Below the pieces are notes generated by a model, which saw only the letters and a list, made by a program, of their open reading frames with translations, did no database searches and had not been told where the DNA came from. A stretch of DNA of 54,457 nucleotides, taken from NCBI RefSeq assembly GCF_002234405.1, contig NZ_NMQT01000100.1, positions 1 to 54,457 of the forward strand, written 5' to 3'. Both the position numbers and the translations under genes were made by a program. The stretch is from Amycolatopsis thailandensis. Lineage in GTDB: Bacteria; Actinomycetota; Actinomycetes; Mycobacteriales; Pseudonocardiaceae. This document shows, piece by piece, positions 31,701-39,498 of this stretch; within the stretch, counting starts at the first letter, position 1; every line of letters begins with the position of its first letter.

Positions 31701-33046
31701 GGCGCCCGCAGTAGGTCCGGCTCCCGGCGTTCGCCGAGGTGGTTGAACAGCAGGTTGAGGGTGAAGGCGACGATCGCGGCGACCGTGATCGGGCTGCCGC
31801 AGATGGTCTGCAACCACGCCGGGAAATGCTGGAAGAAGATCGAGTTCCCGAACTGGTTCGTGGAGAACGCCGGCAGCAGACCGACGCCGAACGACACCGC
31901 GACGATAAAGGTGTTGTGGTTGCCGGAGAACTCCACCTTCTTGAGGTTCTGCACGCCGACCGCGGCGACCATCGCGAACATGACCACCGCGACGGCGCCG
32001 ATCACCGGCTCCGGCACGGCCGCGACGAAGGCGCCGACCTTCGGCACCAGGCCCATCAGCACGAGCAGGCCGCCCGCCATCGCGACCACCCAGCGGCTGC
32101 GCACCCCGGTCATCTGCACGAGACCGACGTTCTGCGCGAAAGCCGTGTCCGGGAACGAGTTCATCGCGCCGCCGAGGATGGCCGAGAGACCGTCGGTGGC
32201 GAGGCCGCGCGCGAGGTCGGAATCGGTCGCCGGGCGTCCGGTGATCTCGCCGACCGCGACCAGGTCCGCGGTGGATTCGGTGTAGGTCACCAGCATCACG
32301 ACGCACATCGAGAGCACGGCCGCGATCGGGAAGGTCGGCGGGCCGAAGTGGAACGGCGACGCGAGGCCGAACCAGGCGGCGTCGGCGACGCCGTCGAAGC
32401 TCACCAGGCCCATCGGGACGGCGGCGGCCAGGCCGATCACCAGCGCCAGCAGCGGGCCGATCTGGTTCGCGAACCCGCGCAGCACCCGCGTGAACAGGAC
32501 GATCACCGCGATCACGCCGAACGCGAGCCCGATGTTGGCGGGCCTCGCGTAGTCCGGCGACGTGGTGTCGTGGCCGGCGATCAGGCCGACGCCGGGCCCG
32601 ATGAGCGAGATGCCGATGACGACGAGCAGCGTGCCCGAGACCAGCGGCGGGAAGAACCGGATCATCTTCGCGAACGGCTTCGCGATGAGCAGGCCGAACA
32701 CCCCCGACGCGATCATCGCGCCGTAGACGGCCTGCATGCCGTACTGGGACGCGATCATGATCATCGGGTTGACCACGGTGAACGTCGCGCCGGCCACCAC
32801 CGGCAGCCGGATGCCGAAAAGCCGTCCGATCCCGATCGCCTGAATGAGGGTCGCGATGCCCGCGACCAGCAGATCCGCGTTGACCAGCAACGCGATCGTC
32901 GCCGCGTCGAGCTTCAGTGCGCTGCCCACGACGAGCGGGACGGCCACCGAACCCGCGTACATGATCGTCATGTGCTGGAGGCCGAGCAAGGTCAGCTTCG
33001 GCAGCGGCGGGCGGGCGTCGACCGGGTGGACCTCAGGCCTGCTCAT
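31697..33046 (-). CDS. Nucleobase:cation symporter-2, xanthine/uracil permease family
   Basis: A 449-residue inner-membrane protein with about 14 helices of the NCS2 family. It starts LPKLTLLGLQHMTIMYAGSVAVPLVVG, contains the substrate-site segment ESTADLVAVGEITGRPA, and has the signature region with NVGLVQMTGVRSRWVV. It takes up a purine (xanthine, uric acid) or uracil with protons. The ATG at 33046 follows GAGGAGGG; the upstream in-frame extension is not used. It is divergent from the flavoprotein gene across 134 bp. Confidence 0.92.
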   Translation of the reverse strand: MSRPEVHPVDARPPLPKLTLLGLQHMTIMYAGSVAVPLVVGSALKLDAATIALLVNADLLVAGIATLIQAIGIGRLFGIRLPVVAGATFTVVNPMIMIASQYGMQAVYGAMIASGVFGLLIAKPFAKMIRFFPPLVSGTLLVVIGISLIGPGVGLIAGHDTTSPDYARPANIGLAFGVIAVIVLFTRVLRGFANQIGPLLALVIGLAAAVPMGLVSFDGVADAAWFGLASPFHFGPPTFPIAAVLSMCVVMLVTYTESTADLVAVGEITGRPATDSDLARGLATDGLSAILGGAMNSFPDTAFAQNVGLVQMTGVRSRWVVAMAGGLLVLMGLVPKVGAFVAAVPEPVIGAVAVVMFAMVAAVGVQNLKKVEFSGNHNTFIVAVSFGVGLLPAFSTNQFGNSIFFQHFPAWLQTICGSPITVAAIVAFTLNLLFNHLGERREPDLLRAP

Positions 33047-33180
33047 GCGACCCTCCTCACGTGCGGGAACACCAGTGGACTCGTCGCGCATGACCGTAGC
33101 GCTTCCTCCGTGTGCGGATCACGTGTCGAAACGGCCGGAGCTGTGTTGAATGGACAGCGGGCACAACGGAAGGAGCGCCG

Positions 33181-34395
33181 ATGGAGACCGTCCTCGTCGT
33201 AGGGGCCGGGCAGAGCGGGTTCGGAGTGGCGACCTCGCTGCGGGACAAGGGGTTCGACGGGCGGGTGGTGCTCATCGGCGACGAACCCGGGCTGCCGTAT
33301 CAACGTCCTCCGCTGTCGAAGGGCTATCTCGCCGGGACGGCGGGTGACGCTCAGTTGCGCTTGCGGCCCGAGGACTTCTTCGCGGAGAAGAGCATCGAGC
33401 TGATCCCGGGCCGCGTCGCGTCGGTGGATCGCGACGGCGCGAAGGTGGTGCTCGAAGACGGGAGTGCCCACGAGTACGACCATCTCGTCCTGGCGACGGG
33501 CGCGGTCAACCGAGTGCTGCCGGTGCCTGGATCCACTTTGGACGGTGTGTTCACCTTGCGCACCAAGGACGAAGCCGACGTCTTGCGCGCCGCTCTGGAA
33601 AGCGCGGAGAACGTGGTCGTGGTCGGAGGCGGGTTCATCGGGCTGGAGTTCGCCGCGCACGCCGGACGGCCCGTGACGATCGTCGAGGCGCAGGACAGGC
33701 TGATGGCCCGCGTCGCGACTCCGGAGGTCTCCGCGTGCTTCGCGGCTCTGCACGAGGGAGCCGGGCACACGATCCTGCTCGGCAAGGGCGTCTCCGCGTT
33801 GCGCGGCGAGGGCCGGGTGACCGAGGTGGAACTGAGCGACGGCAGTCTGCTGCCCGCCGACTTGGTGCTGGTCGGGGTCGGAGTGGAGCCGCGGACGCTG
33901 CTCGCCGAAGAGGCCGGGCTCGCCGTGGCGAACGGTGTCGTCGTCGACGAACACCTGCGCACGAGCGACCCGAAGATCTCGGCGGTCGGGGACTGCGCGA
34001 ACTTCCCGTGCGTCCAGGCGGGGACGGCGACGCGGCTGGAGTCGGTGCAGAACGCCGTCGACCAGGCGCGGGCGGCGGCCGCCGTCATCACCGGCGAACC
34101 CGCGCCCTACGAAAGCCTGCCGTGGTTCTGGACCGACCAGCTCGGCGCGAAACTCCAGATCGCCGGGATCCTGACCGGGGCGGAGAAGACCGTCGTGACC
34201 GGGGACCGAGAAGGCGGGAAGTTCTCGGTGCTGTCGTTCCGGGACGGCGTGCTGGCCGGGGTCGAGTCGGTGAACCGGCCGCCGGACCACATCGCCGCGC
34301 GGCGGCTGTTCGCCGCGGATCCGGCGCCGCGGTTCGAGACGCTGGAGGCCAACGGCTTCGATCTCAAGGCGACCTTCGCGTCAACCCGAGGTTGA
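33181..34395 (+). CDS. FAD-dependent ferredoxin/rubredoxin reductase-type oxidoreductase
   Basis: A 404-residue cytosolic flavoprotein with FAD motif VVGAGQSGFGVATSL, the segment LPYQRPPLSKGYLAG, NAD(P)H motif VVVGGGFIGLEFA, the second FAD motif ISAVGDCANFP, and a C-terminal reductase domain with PWFWTDQLGAKLQIAG. Such enzymes pass electrons from NAD(P)H to ferredoxins that serve cytochromes P450 or dioxygenases. No ferredoxin or P450 lies next to it. The ATG at 33181 follows GGAAGGAG. Its stop lies inside the first GTCAAC dyad of the next gene. Confidence 0.93.
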   Translation: METVLVVGAGQSGFGVATSLRDKGFDGRVVLIGDEPGLPYQRPPLSKGYLAGTAGDAQLRLRPEDFFAEKSIELIPGRVASVDRDGAKVVLEDGSAHEYDHLVLATGAVNRVLPVPGSTLDGVFTLRTKDEADVLRAALESAENVVVVGGGFIGLEFAAHAGRPVTIVEAQDRLMARVATPEVSACFAALHEGAGHTILLGKGVSALRGEGRVTEVELSDGSLLPADLVLVGVGVEPRTLLAEEAGLAVANGVVVDEHLRTSDPKISAVGDCANFPCVQAGTATRLESVQNAVDQARAAAAVITGEPAPYESLPWFWTDQLGAKLQIAGILTGAEKTVVTGDREGGKFSVLSFRDGVLAGVESVNRPPDHIAARRLFAADPAPRFETLEANGFDLKATFASTRG

Positions 34396-34425
34396 CGATT
34401 AAGGTTGCGTCAACCTAGAGTTGAC
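34380..34425 (+). promoter_or_regulatory. Two GTCAAC-n5-GTTGAC dyads over a leaderless promoter
   Basis: Dyad 1 (34380-34396) and dyad 2 (34409-34425) are both GTCAAC-n5-GTTGAC, with centres 29 bases apart. TTGACG inside dyad 1 (34392-34397) serves as -35, and TAGAGT in dyad 2 (34416-34421) serves as -10, with an 18-base spacer. Transcription would begin at or next to the ATG at 34429. A repressor on both dyads would cover the promoter completely. The same design, with 4-base dyad spacers, stands before the paralogous locus at 51473. Confidence 0.7.
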
Positions 34426-34428
34426 GGC

Positions 34429-35148
34429 ATGACGAATCCAGTCCGGCTCGACGACCTCATCTCCCACATCAAGCAACAGCATCCCGACGGGGACGTGCTC
34501 GGCCAGCTTTCCGACGCGGTCTTCCTCGGCGAGCACCTCGGCGAAGTGGCCGACCACCTGATCGGCCACTTCGTCGACCAGGCGCGGCGCTCCGGCGCCT
34601 CCTGGACCGAGATCGGCAAGAACATGGGGGTGTCCAAACAGGCCGCCCAGAAGCGCTTCGTCGAATCGAGCGGCTCTTCACTCGAAGACCTGGTGAAGGT
34701 GTTCAGCCGCTACACCGACCGCGCGCGGCACGTCGTCGTCGCTTCGCGGGACGCGGCTGTCACGGCGAAGAGTCCGCAGATCGAGCCCGTACACCTGGTC
34801 CTCGGCCTGCTCGCCGAACCCGCCGCTCTCGCCGCCGGGGCGATCTTGGCGCAGAAGGTGACCCTCGAAGCCGTCCGGGAGGCCGCGGAGGCGGCGCTAC
34901 CGGATCCCGCCGCCGAACCGGCGGAGGCGGCGAAGATGGCTTTCGGGGCGCAGGCCAAGAAGGCGCTTGAGCTCACCATGCGGGAGTCTCTGCGGCTCGG
35001 GCACAACTACATCGGCACCGAGCACATCCTGCTGGCCCTGTTCGAACTCGGCGACGGCCTGCTGACCGGGCTCGGGCTCACGAAGGAAGCGACCGAGGCC
35101 GCGATCCTGCGGGCGTTGGCGGAGATCGTCGCGGCACGCGGGGAATGA
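34429..35148 (+). CDS. HTH plus Clp N-terminal domain protein
   Basis: A 239-residue cytosolic protein with a helix-turn-helix near residues 55-78 (GASWTEIGKNMGVSKQAAQKRF) followed by Clp_N repeats (about 90-235; QIEPVHLVLGLLAEP and NYIGTEHILLALFE). It has no ATPase domain. The Clp_N part resembles the substrate/adaptor-binding domain of ClpC, so it may sense or deliver protein substrates while the HTH binds DNA. There is no ribosome binding site, fitting a leaderless mRNA from the dyad-covered promoter. A split version of the same architecture is at 51473-52206. Autoregulation is inferred. A 21-residue peptide gene overlaps its stop. Confidence 0.82.
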   Translation: MTNPVRLDDLISHIKQQHPDGDVLGQLSDAVFLGEHLGEVADHLIGHFVDQARRSGASWTEIGKNMGVSKQAAQKRFVESSGSSLEDLVKVFSRYTDRARHVVVASRDAAVTAKSPQIEPVHLVLGLLAEPAALAAGAILAQKVTLEAVREAAEAALPDPAAEPAEAAKMAFGAQAKKALELTMRESLRLGHNYIGTEHILLALFELGDGLLTGLGLTKEATEAAILRALAEIVAARGE

Positions 35149-35210
35149 CGCGGGTCGCGCTCACCGTCCTGGTCTTGGTCGCCCTCGTCCTGCTGGCCGC
35201 CTGTACATGA
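35145..35210 (+). CDS. 21-residue lipoprotein-like micropeptide
   Basis: ATG at 35145 overlaps the Clp_N gene stop (ATGA) and opens a frame of 21 codons: MTRVALTVLVLVALVLLAACT. It has a basic start, a hydrophobic core and a lipobox (LLAAC) one residue before the end. If translated it would be almost only a lipoprotein signal peptide, ending in a lipidated Cys-Thr. The stop lies inside the following inverted repeat. It may be a real signal-like lipopeptide or a decayed gene start. Confidence 0.35.
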   Translation: MTRVALTVLVLVALVLLAACT

Positions 35211-35257
35211 AGGCCCCCTTACTTGCGCCTAGGTACATAAAGGGGGCCTTCATGTAC
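35203..35257. repeat. 18-bp inverted repeat between convergent genes
   Basis: GTACATGAAGGCCCCCTT at 35203-35220 is perfectly repeated inverted at 35240-35257, with a 19-base loop holding a third TACAT. It separates the Clp_N/micropeptide unit from gnd, which ends at 35263, and can stop transcription from both sides. It has the look of a dispersed repeat family. Confidence 0.75.
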
Positions 35258-35262
35258 CTGTG

Positions 35263-36702
35263 TCAGGCGGAGGACTCGGGACGGCCGTCGGCGGCCCAAG
35301 CGGTGTGGAACGAACCTTCCCGATCGACCCGGCGGTACGTGTGGGCACCGAAGTAGTCCCGCTGCCCCTGCACCAACGCGGCGGGGAGCCGCTCCGCGCG
35401 CAGGCCGTCGTAGTAGGCCAGCGCGGTCGAGAAGCCCGGGGTCGGGATGCCGAGCCGCACCGCCGTGGAGATCACCGAACGCCAGGAGTCCTGGGCGTCC
35501 TCGACGGCCTTGCGGAAGCCTCCGGAGGTCAGGAGCGTCGGCAGCGCGGGCTCGTCGGCGTACGCGGCGGTGATGTCGTTCAGGAACTTCGCGCGGATGA
35601 TGCAGCCGCCGCGCCAGATGGACGCGACCTTGCCGAGGTCGATGTCCCAGCCGTATTCGGCGCCGCCGGCCTGGATCTGGTTGAAGCCCTGGGCGTACGC
35701 CACCACCTTCGACGCGTACAGCGCCTGCTCCACGTCGTCTGCGAAGGTGTGCAAAGCGGACCCTGTCAGCGGAGCGCGCGAAGGACCGCCGAGACCGCGG
35801 GAGGCCTCGCGCAGGTTCGACGAACCGGACAGTGAGCGCGCGAAGACGGCTTCGGCGATTCCGCTGATCGGCACGCCCAGGTCCAGTCCGATTTGGACGG
35901 TCCAGCGGCCGGTGCCCTTCTGCTCCGCCTGGTCGGCCACGACGTCGACGAACGGTTTGCCGGAAGCGGCGTCGGTGTGGGCCAGCACCTGCGAGGTGAT
36001 CTCGATCAGGTACGAGTCCAGCCGTCCGGAGTTCCACGTCTGGAAGACCTGGGCGATCTCGGCGGGGGAGTAGCCGCCCGCGCCGCGCAGCAGGTCGAAC
36101 GACTCGGCGATCAGCTGCATGTCGGCGTACTCGATGCCGTTGTGCACCATCTTCACGAAATGCCCGGCGCCGTCCGCGCCCACGTGCGTGCAGCACGGTT
36201 CGCCGTCGACCTTCGCCGAGATGTCCTCGAACAGCGGCCCGAGCGACTGGTACGACTCCTTGGAGCCGCCCGGCATGATGCTCGGCCCGTGCAGCGCGCC
36301 CTCCTCACCGCCGGACACACCGGTGCCGACGAAGTGGATGCCCTTCTCGCGCAGCGCGGCCTCGCGGCGCCGGGTGTCCGCGAAGTGCGCGTTGCCCGCG
36401 TCGACGATCACGTCGCCCTTCTCGAGGAGCGGGACGAACTCGTCGATCACGGCGTCCGTGGGCGCGCCGGCCTTGACCATGATCACGACCTGACGCGGCC
36501 GCTCCAGCGCGTCGACGAACGCCTGCGCCGAATACGCCGGGATGAAGTCGCCTTCGTCGCCGAACTGCTCGACCAGTTCCTTCGTCCGCTGCTCGGAGCG
36601 GTTGTGCAGGGCCACCGTGTGCCCGTGCCTCGCCAGGTTCCTGGCCAGGTTGCGGCCCATGACCGCCAGGCCGGTGACCCCGATGCTCGCCTTCTTGCTC
36701 AT
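35263..36702 (-). CDS. gnd: 6-phosphogluconate dehydrogenase (decarboxylating)
   Basis: A 479-residue cytosolic enzyme of the oxidative pentose phosphate pathway, converting 6-phosphogluconate to ribulose 5-phosphate with NADP+ reduction. It shows the nucleotide motif GLAVMGRNLARNL followed by LHNRSEQR, the conserved CCTHVGADGAGHFVKMVHNG with catalytic Lys and Asn, and IEYADMQLIAE. The length is that of the long homodimeric form, not the short form often found beside dnaN. The ATG at 36702 follows GGAAGG 6 bases before. The 744-bp region upstream has no gene but many inverted repeats. Confidence 0.97.
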   Translation of the reverse strand: MSKKASIGVTGLAVMGRNLARNLARHGHTVALHNRSEQRTKELVEQFGDEGDFIPAYSAQAFVDALERPRQVVIMVKAGAPTDAVIDEFVPLLEKGDVIVDAGNAHFADTRRREAALREKGIHFVGTGVSGGEEGALHGPSIMPGGSKESYQSLGPLFEDISAKVDGEPCCTHVGADGAGHFVKMVHNGIEYADMQLIAESFDLLRGAGGYSPAEIAQVFQTWNSGRLDSYLIEITSQVLAHTDAASGKPFVDVVADQAEQKGTGRWTVQIGLDLGVPISGIAEAVFARSLSGSSNLREASRGLGGPSRAPLTGSALHTFADDVEQALYASKVVAYAQGFNQIQAGGAEYGWDIDLGKVASIWRGGCIIRAKFLNDITAAYADEPALPTLLTSGGFRKAVEDAQDSWRSVISTAVRLGIPTPGFSTALAYYDGLRAERLPAALVQGQRDYFGAHTYRRVDREGSFHTAWAADGRPESSA

Positions 36703-36781
36703 CCGCACCCTTCCGCTTCGATTCCCGTGCCGAGCCTATCCCCGTTGAGGGATACGGCGCCGGGGCGAGAAGGGATCAACC

Positions 36782-36821
36782 CCGAGTTGTCCACAACCTG
36801 CTCTGCCTGTGGACAACTCGG
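36782..36821. promoter_or_regulatory. Inverted pair of DnaA boxes
   Basis: TTGTCCACA (36787-36795) and TGTGGACAA (36808-36816) both match the actinobacterial DnaA box exactly. They sit in perfect 14-bp arms (36782-36795 and 36808-36821) with a 12-base spacer, 80 bases upstream of gnd. There is no dnaA, dnaN or AT-rich unwinding element nearby, so this is not oriC. It could be a DnaA-controlled promoter element or a titration site. Confidence 0.6.
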
Positions 36822-36923
36822 CTCGACCACCCTTGCCTGCCGGGGGGTGCCGATACGCTGGGTGCGGGGCCGTCCCCCAGGGACGGGTGGGGGGCTGGGT
36901 TCGGGGGTGCGGGCTTTTCGGGA

Positions 36924-36948
36924 GGTTGTGAAAGCCACTTTCGCAACC
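36924..36948. repeat. Short 11-bp hairpin in the gnd upstream region
   Basis: GGTTGTGAAAG (36924-36934) and CTTTCGCAACC (36938-36948) pair with one G-U pair and a 3-base loop. TTCAACGTC follows. No gene ends here, so a terminator role is uncertain. Confidence 0.55.
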
Positions 36949-37082
36949 TTCAACGTCAGGGTCTCGGCAACGTCGTGTAAGCGGGTCGTGTGGCGTTTCG
37001 GGTTCTATTGAGGGCCAAGGCAAATGTGGCGTGTCCGCGGAACGCGGTCAGTGACTCAGCGTGGCACCGGAACTCGGGCGCC

Positions 37083-37129
37083 GACTGTGTGGATTTTGGT
37101 GCGTTGGACGCTCAGAAATCCACACAGTC
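37083..37129. repeat. Inner hairpin 1 of the nested element
   Basis: GACTGTGTGGATTT (37083-37096) is perfectly inverted at 37116-37129. The loop contains a small hairpin, GCGT-TGG-ACGC (37101-37111). Confidence 0.7.
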
Positions 37130-37157
37130 CCGCGGCCAGGTGGCCCGAGAATCTCCA

Positions 37158-37204
37158 GGGTGTGTGGAAATAGGGACATTCAACGTCCCTATTTCCACAC
37201 ACCC
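37158..37204. repeat. Inner hairpin 2 of the nested element
   Basis: Perfect 20-bp arms at 37158-37177 and 37185-37204 with 7-base loop ATTCAAC. The arm contains GTGTGGAAATAGGGAC. It shares GTGTGGA with inner hairpin 1. Confidence 0.85.
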
Positions 37205-37446
37205 CTCACTCTGAGTGACAGCTCACGCTCTCGCCGACCACAACGACCCGACACCGTTGCCTCGCCCCTCAATAGCCCGAGACGCCACTAACGACCACCT
37301 GGACCGCGCTGTGCGCGGGTGGTGTCGGGATCGCGCCGGTCCGGCGGCCCCGGGGCATTCAGCGGACTCAGTGCGCGACACGCCGGCCCAGGAGAGGGCT
37401 CAGGAGCGGCCCAAGGAGGCGAGCCGCGGCGGGGTGAGCGCAGCCG

Positions 37447-38355
37447 TCAGGAGAAGCAGCGGATCGGCGCGCCGTTGAAGGTGACCATGTCCGCCATCGC
37501 GGCCCCCAGATCGATCGGCGCGCCCCACTCCAGGCCGTCCAGTTCGGCGTAGGCCCGATGCAGGTTCGCGGGCAGGCGTTCCTGTTCGGACAGTCCCTCG
37601 TAAGGCCCGAGATCCGCTTCGCGCGCGGCCTGCAGAGGCGTCAGACCGGCGGCCTTCCCCCGTGACGCGAGCTTTTGCAGAAAGCCCAGATACCCGTCGA
37701 CGACGTCGATCGCCTCGGGCCCGCACACCGGTCCATGGCCCGGCACGATCGTCTCCGGCTCCAGCTCGCGCACCAGGTCCAAGGCCTTGCGCCAGCCAGC
37801 GGGCGAGCCCATCAGCGCGAACGGGCTGCCACCGTTGAAGATCAGGTCGCCGACGAACAGCACCCGCCGCTGGGGCAGCCAGACCAGCACGTCGTTGGTG
37901 GTGTGCGCGGCGTGCCCGGGATGGATCAGCTCCAGCCGCACGTCACCGGCGTGCACGGTCAGCCGGTCGTCGAACAGCACCTCAGGCGGCCGCAGCTCCA
38001 GATGCCCCCAGTCGCTTCCCGTGAACGAGTTCTCGTAGGTGTTGATCCCGGTCGCGACCATCACCTCGCGCGTCTTCCGGTGCCCGATGATCGTCGCGCC
38101 CTCCGCCAGGTAGTTGCCGTTCGTGTGGTCGCCGTGGTGATGCGTGTTGACCACGGTCGTCACCGGCGCCCCACCGGTCGCCGCCGCCGTCTCCAGCAGG
38201 GCACGCGTACGCCGTTCGGTGGAACAGGTGTCGATGACCACGGTGTGATCACCCGCGGCGACGAAACCGCAGTTGTTGATCCACCAGGAGCCGTCGGGTT
38301 GCACGTACCCGAAGACATCGTCGGAGACCCGCCGGGCGAAGGGGGATTGGTCCAC
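37447..38355 (-). CDS. MBL-fold metallo-hydrolase
   Basis: A 302-residue cytosolic protein of the metallo-beta-lactamase fold. The zinc motif is NTHHHGDHTNG, with further ligands in HPGHAAH and the VLFVGDLIF Asp. The C-terminal His is in VPGHGP. Members include lactonases, thioesterases and sulfur-compound hydrolases; the SoxH/quinoprotein-relay type is the closest in layout. The GTG at 38355 is the only start that suits the first strand; its ribosome binding site is weak. It is divergent from the XRE regulator across 220 bp. Substrate unknown. Confidence 0.82.
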   Translation of the reverse strand: MDQSPFARRVSDDVFGYVQPDGSWWINNCGFVAAGDHTVVIDTCSTERRTRALLETAAATGGAPVTTVVNTHHHGDHTNGNYLAEGATIIGHRKTREVMVATGINTYENSFTGSDWGHLELRPPEVLFDDRLTVHAGDVRLELIHPGHAAHTTNDVLVWLPQRRVLFVGDLIFNGGSPFALMGSPAGWRKALDLVRELEPETIVPGHGPVCGPEAIDVVDGYLGFLQKLASRGKAAGLTPLQAAREADLGPYEGLSEQERLPANLHRAYAELDGLEWGAPIDLGAAMADMVTFNGAPIRCFS

Positions 38356-38473
38356 CCGGTCACTATGCCCGGTGAACGTGCCCGAAATGTGACGAGATCG
38401 TTCCGCCACCAGGGTGACGTACCAGGTGACTGGTGTTTTCGGCCGTTTCCTGGAACGCTGCGCAATGTCATCA

Positions 38474-38511
38474 TCGAACCCCGCAAGGTGAAGTACCCTG
38501 GGTGGGTTCGA
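38474..38511. promoter_or_regulatory. 8-bp inverted repeat in the divergent MBL/XRE gap
   Basis: TCGAACCC (38474-38481) and GGGTTCGA (38504-38511) are 22 bases apart, roughly two helical turns, which fits an operator for a dimeric regulator such as the adjacent XRE protein. Confidence 0.3.
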
Positions 38512-38575
38512 GTATTCGCGCGCAGGACGGCGGGAAGCCGCGGTCCTGGCTATGTGGTCCGGGAGAGCAAGGCTG

Positions 38576-39433
38576 ATGGCCAGCACCGTCACCTCGCGCC
38601 GGAAGCAGCTCGGGAACGAGCTCCGGCATGCCCGCAACGCCGCGCGGATGACACAGCAGCAGGTCGCCGAGGTTCTCGGTTGCACCCAGGGCAAGGTCAA
38701 CAAGATCGAGTCCGGTGCCGTCGGGGTCAAACTCGGGGATGTGCGATCGATGCTGAACGCGTTCGGGATCAACGGCGACGAGGCCGACACGCTGATGAAC
38801 CTGGCCCGCGCCGCGGCCGGGCAGCGCGGCCACTGGTCCGGCTACCGATCCGTGGTACCGCACTGGTTCCGCACCTTCACCGACCTCGAACCCGCGGCCG
38901 CGGAGATCCTCACCTGGCACGGCGAGCGCATCCCCGGCCCGTTGCAGTCCGAGCACTACATGCTCAAGCAGTTCACCGAAGCCGGCGCCACCGACGTCAC
39001 CTCGCTGGTCCGCAACCGGCTGGACCGCAAAGCCGTCTTCGAGCAACAGCAGCCGCCCTACTACCGGTTCATCATCAGCGAAGGCGCCCTGCGCCGCGCT
39101 CCCGGCGGTTCCGCCCCGGCGGTGATGCTGGACCAGGTCGAACATCTGCTGGCGCTGGAAAAGCATCCGCGCGTGTACGTGCACGTGCTGCCGTTCGGCG
39201 CGCGCCTCGCCGCGGTGCCCAACGACTTCACCATCATGCGTTTTCCCGACCGCACCAGGGATTTCGTCTACATCGAGCATTCCGCGGGCGGGTTGTACCT
39301 CGACGACGTCAAGGACTTCAACATTTTCGTCGACTCCTGGGACAGGCTGCGCGGCGCCGCGCTCGAACGTCAGGAGACCCGCCAGTTCCTCAAGGAACTC
39401 GCCGAGCTGTACCGCAATCAGATGCAATCCTGA
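38576..39433 (+). CDS. XRE-family regulator with DUF5753
   Basis: A 285-residue protein with an N-terminal XRE helix-turn-helix (residues about 12-66; RMTQQQVAEVLGCTQGKVNKIESG) and the C-terminal DUF5753 domain with ERIPGPLQSEHYM and VLPFGARLAAVPNDFTIM. Such proteins are expanded in antibiotic-producing actinomycetes, where they pair with small DUF397 proteins (the WhiJ/AbaA-like type) to control development and antibiotic production. Here the DUF397 gene is 2.65 kb downstream, with two DUF574 methyltransferases between. The ATG at 38576 follows GGGAG. Confidence 0.9.
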   Translation: MASTVTSRRKQLGNELRHARNAARMTQQQVAEVLGCTQGKVNKIESGAVGVKLGDVRSMLNAFGINGDEADTLMNLARAAAGQRGHWSGYRSVVPHWFRTFTDLEPAAAEILTWHGERIPGPLQSEHYMLKQFTEAGATDVTSLVRNRLDRKAVFEQQQPPYYRFIISEGALRRAPGGSAPAVMLDQVEHLLALEKHPRVYVHVLPFGARLAAVPNDFTIMRFPDRTRDFVYIEHSAGGLYLDDVKDFNIFVDSWDRLRGAALERQETRQFLKELAELYRNQMQS

Positions 39434-39498
39434 GAGCTCGCCGTCTCCCTTCGGTAGGGTTGTGCGCACAGGCGCGGTCGAGTGGACAGGGGCTGGAC

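Larger units (their letters stand above)
36984..37296. repeat. MITE-like nested inverted-repeat element
   Basis: The outer arms 36992-37023 and 37257-37286 match at 27 of 30 aligned positions, with one 2-base gap. They include a perfect 10-bp core (CTATTGAGGG at 37005-37014, inverted at 37266-37275). With another 2-base gap the similarity extends outward to 36984 and 37296. Inside are two further perfect hairpins and partly complementary flanks, so the whole 300-bp piece can fold on itself. There is no open reading frame and no obvious target duplication. It may be a non-autonomous mobile element or a large structured repeat. Confidence 0.6.

Noticed and set aside
31739..33202. 487-codon plus-strand frame opposite the NCS2 permease
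   Set aside because: Low-complexity Arg/Asp/His-rich translation with no domain; the permease on the minus strand is certain.
36782..36821. Chromosomal replication origin
   Set aside because: Only two DnaA boxes, no dnaA or dnaN, no AT-rich region; treated as a regulatory or titration site instead.
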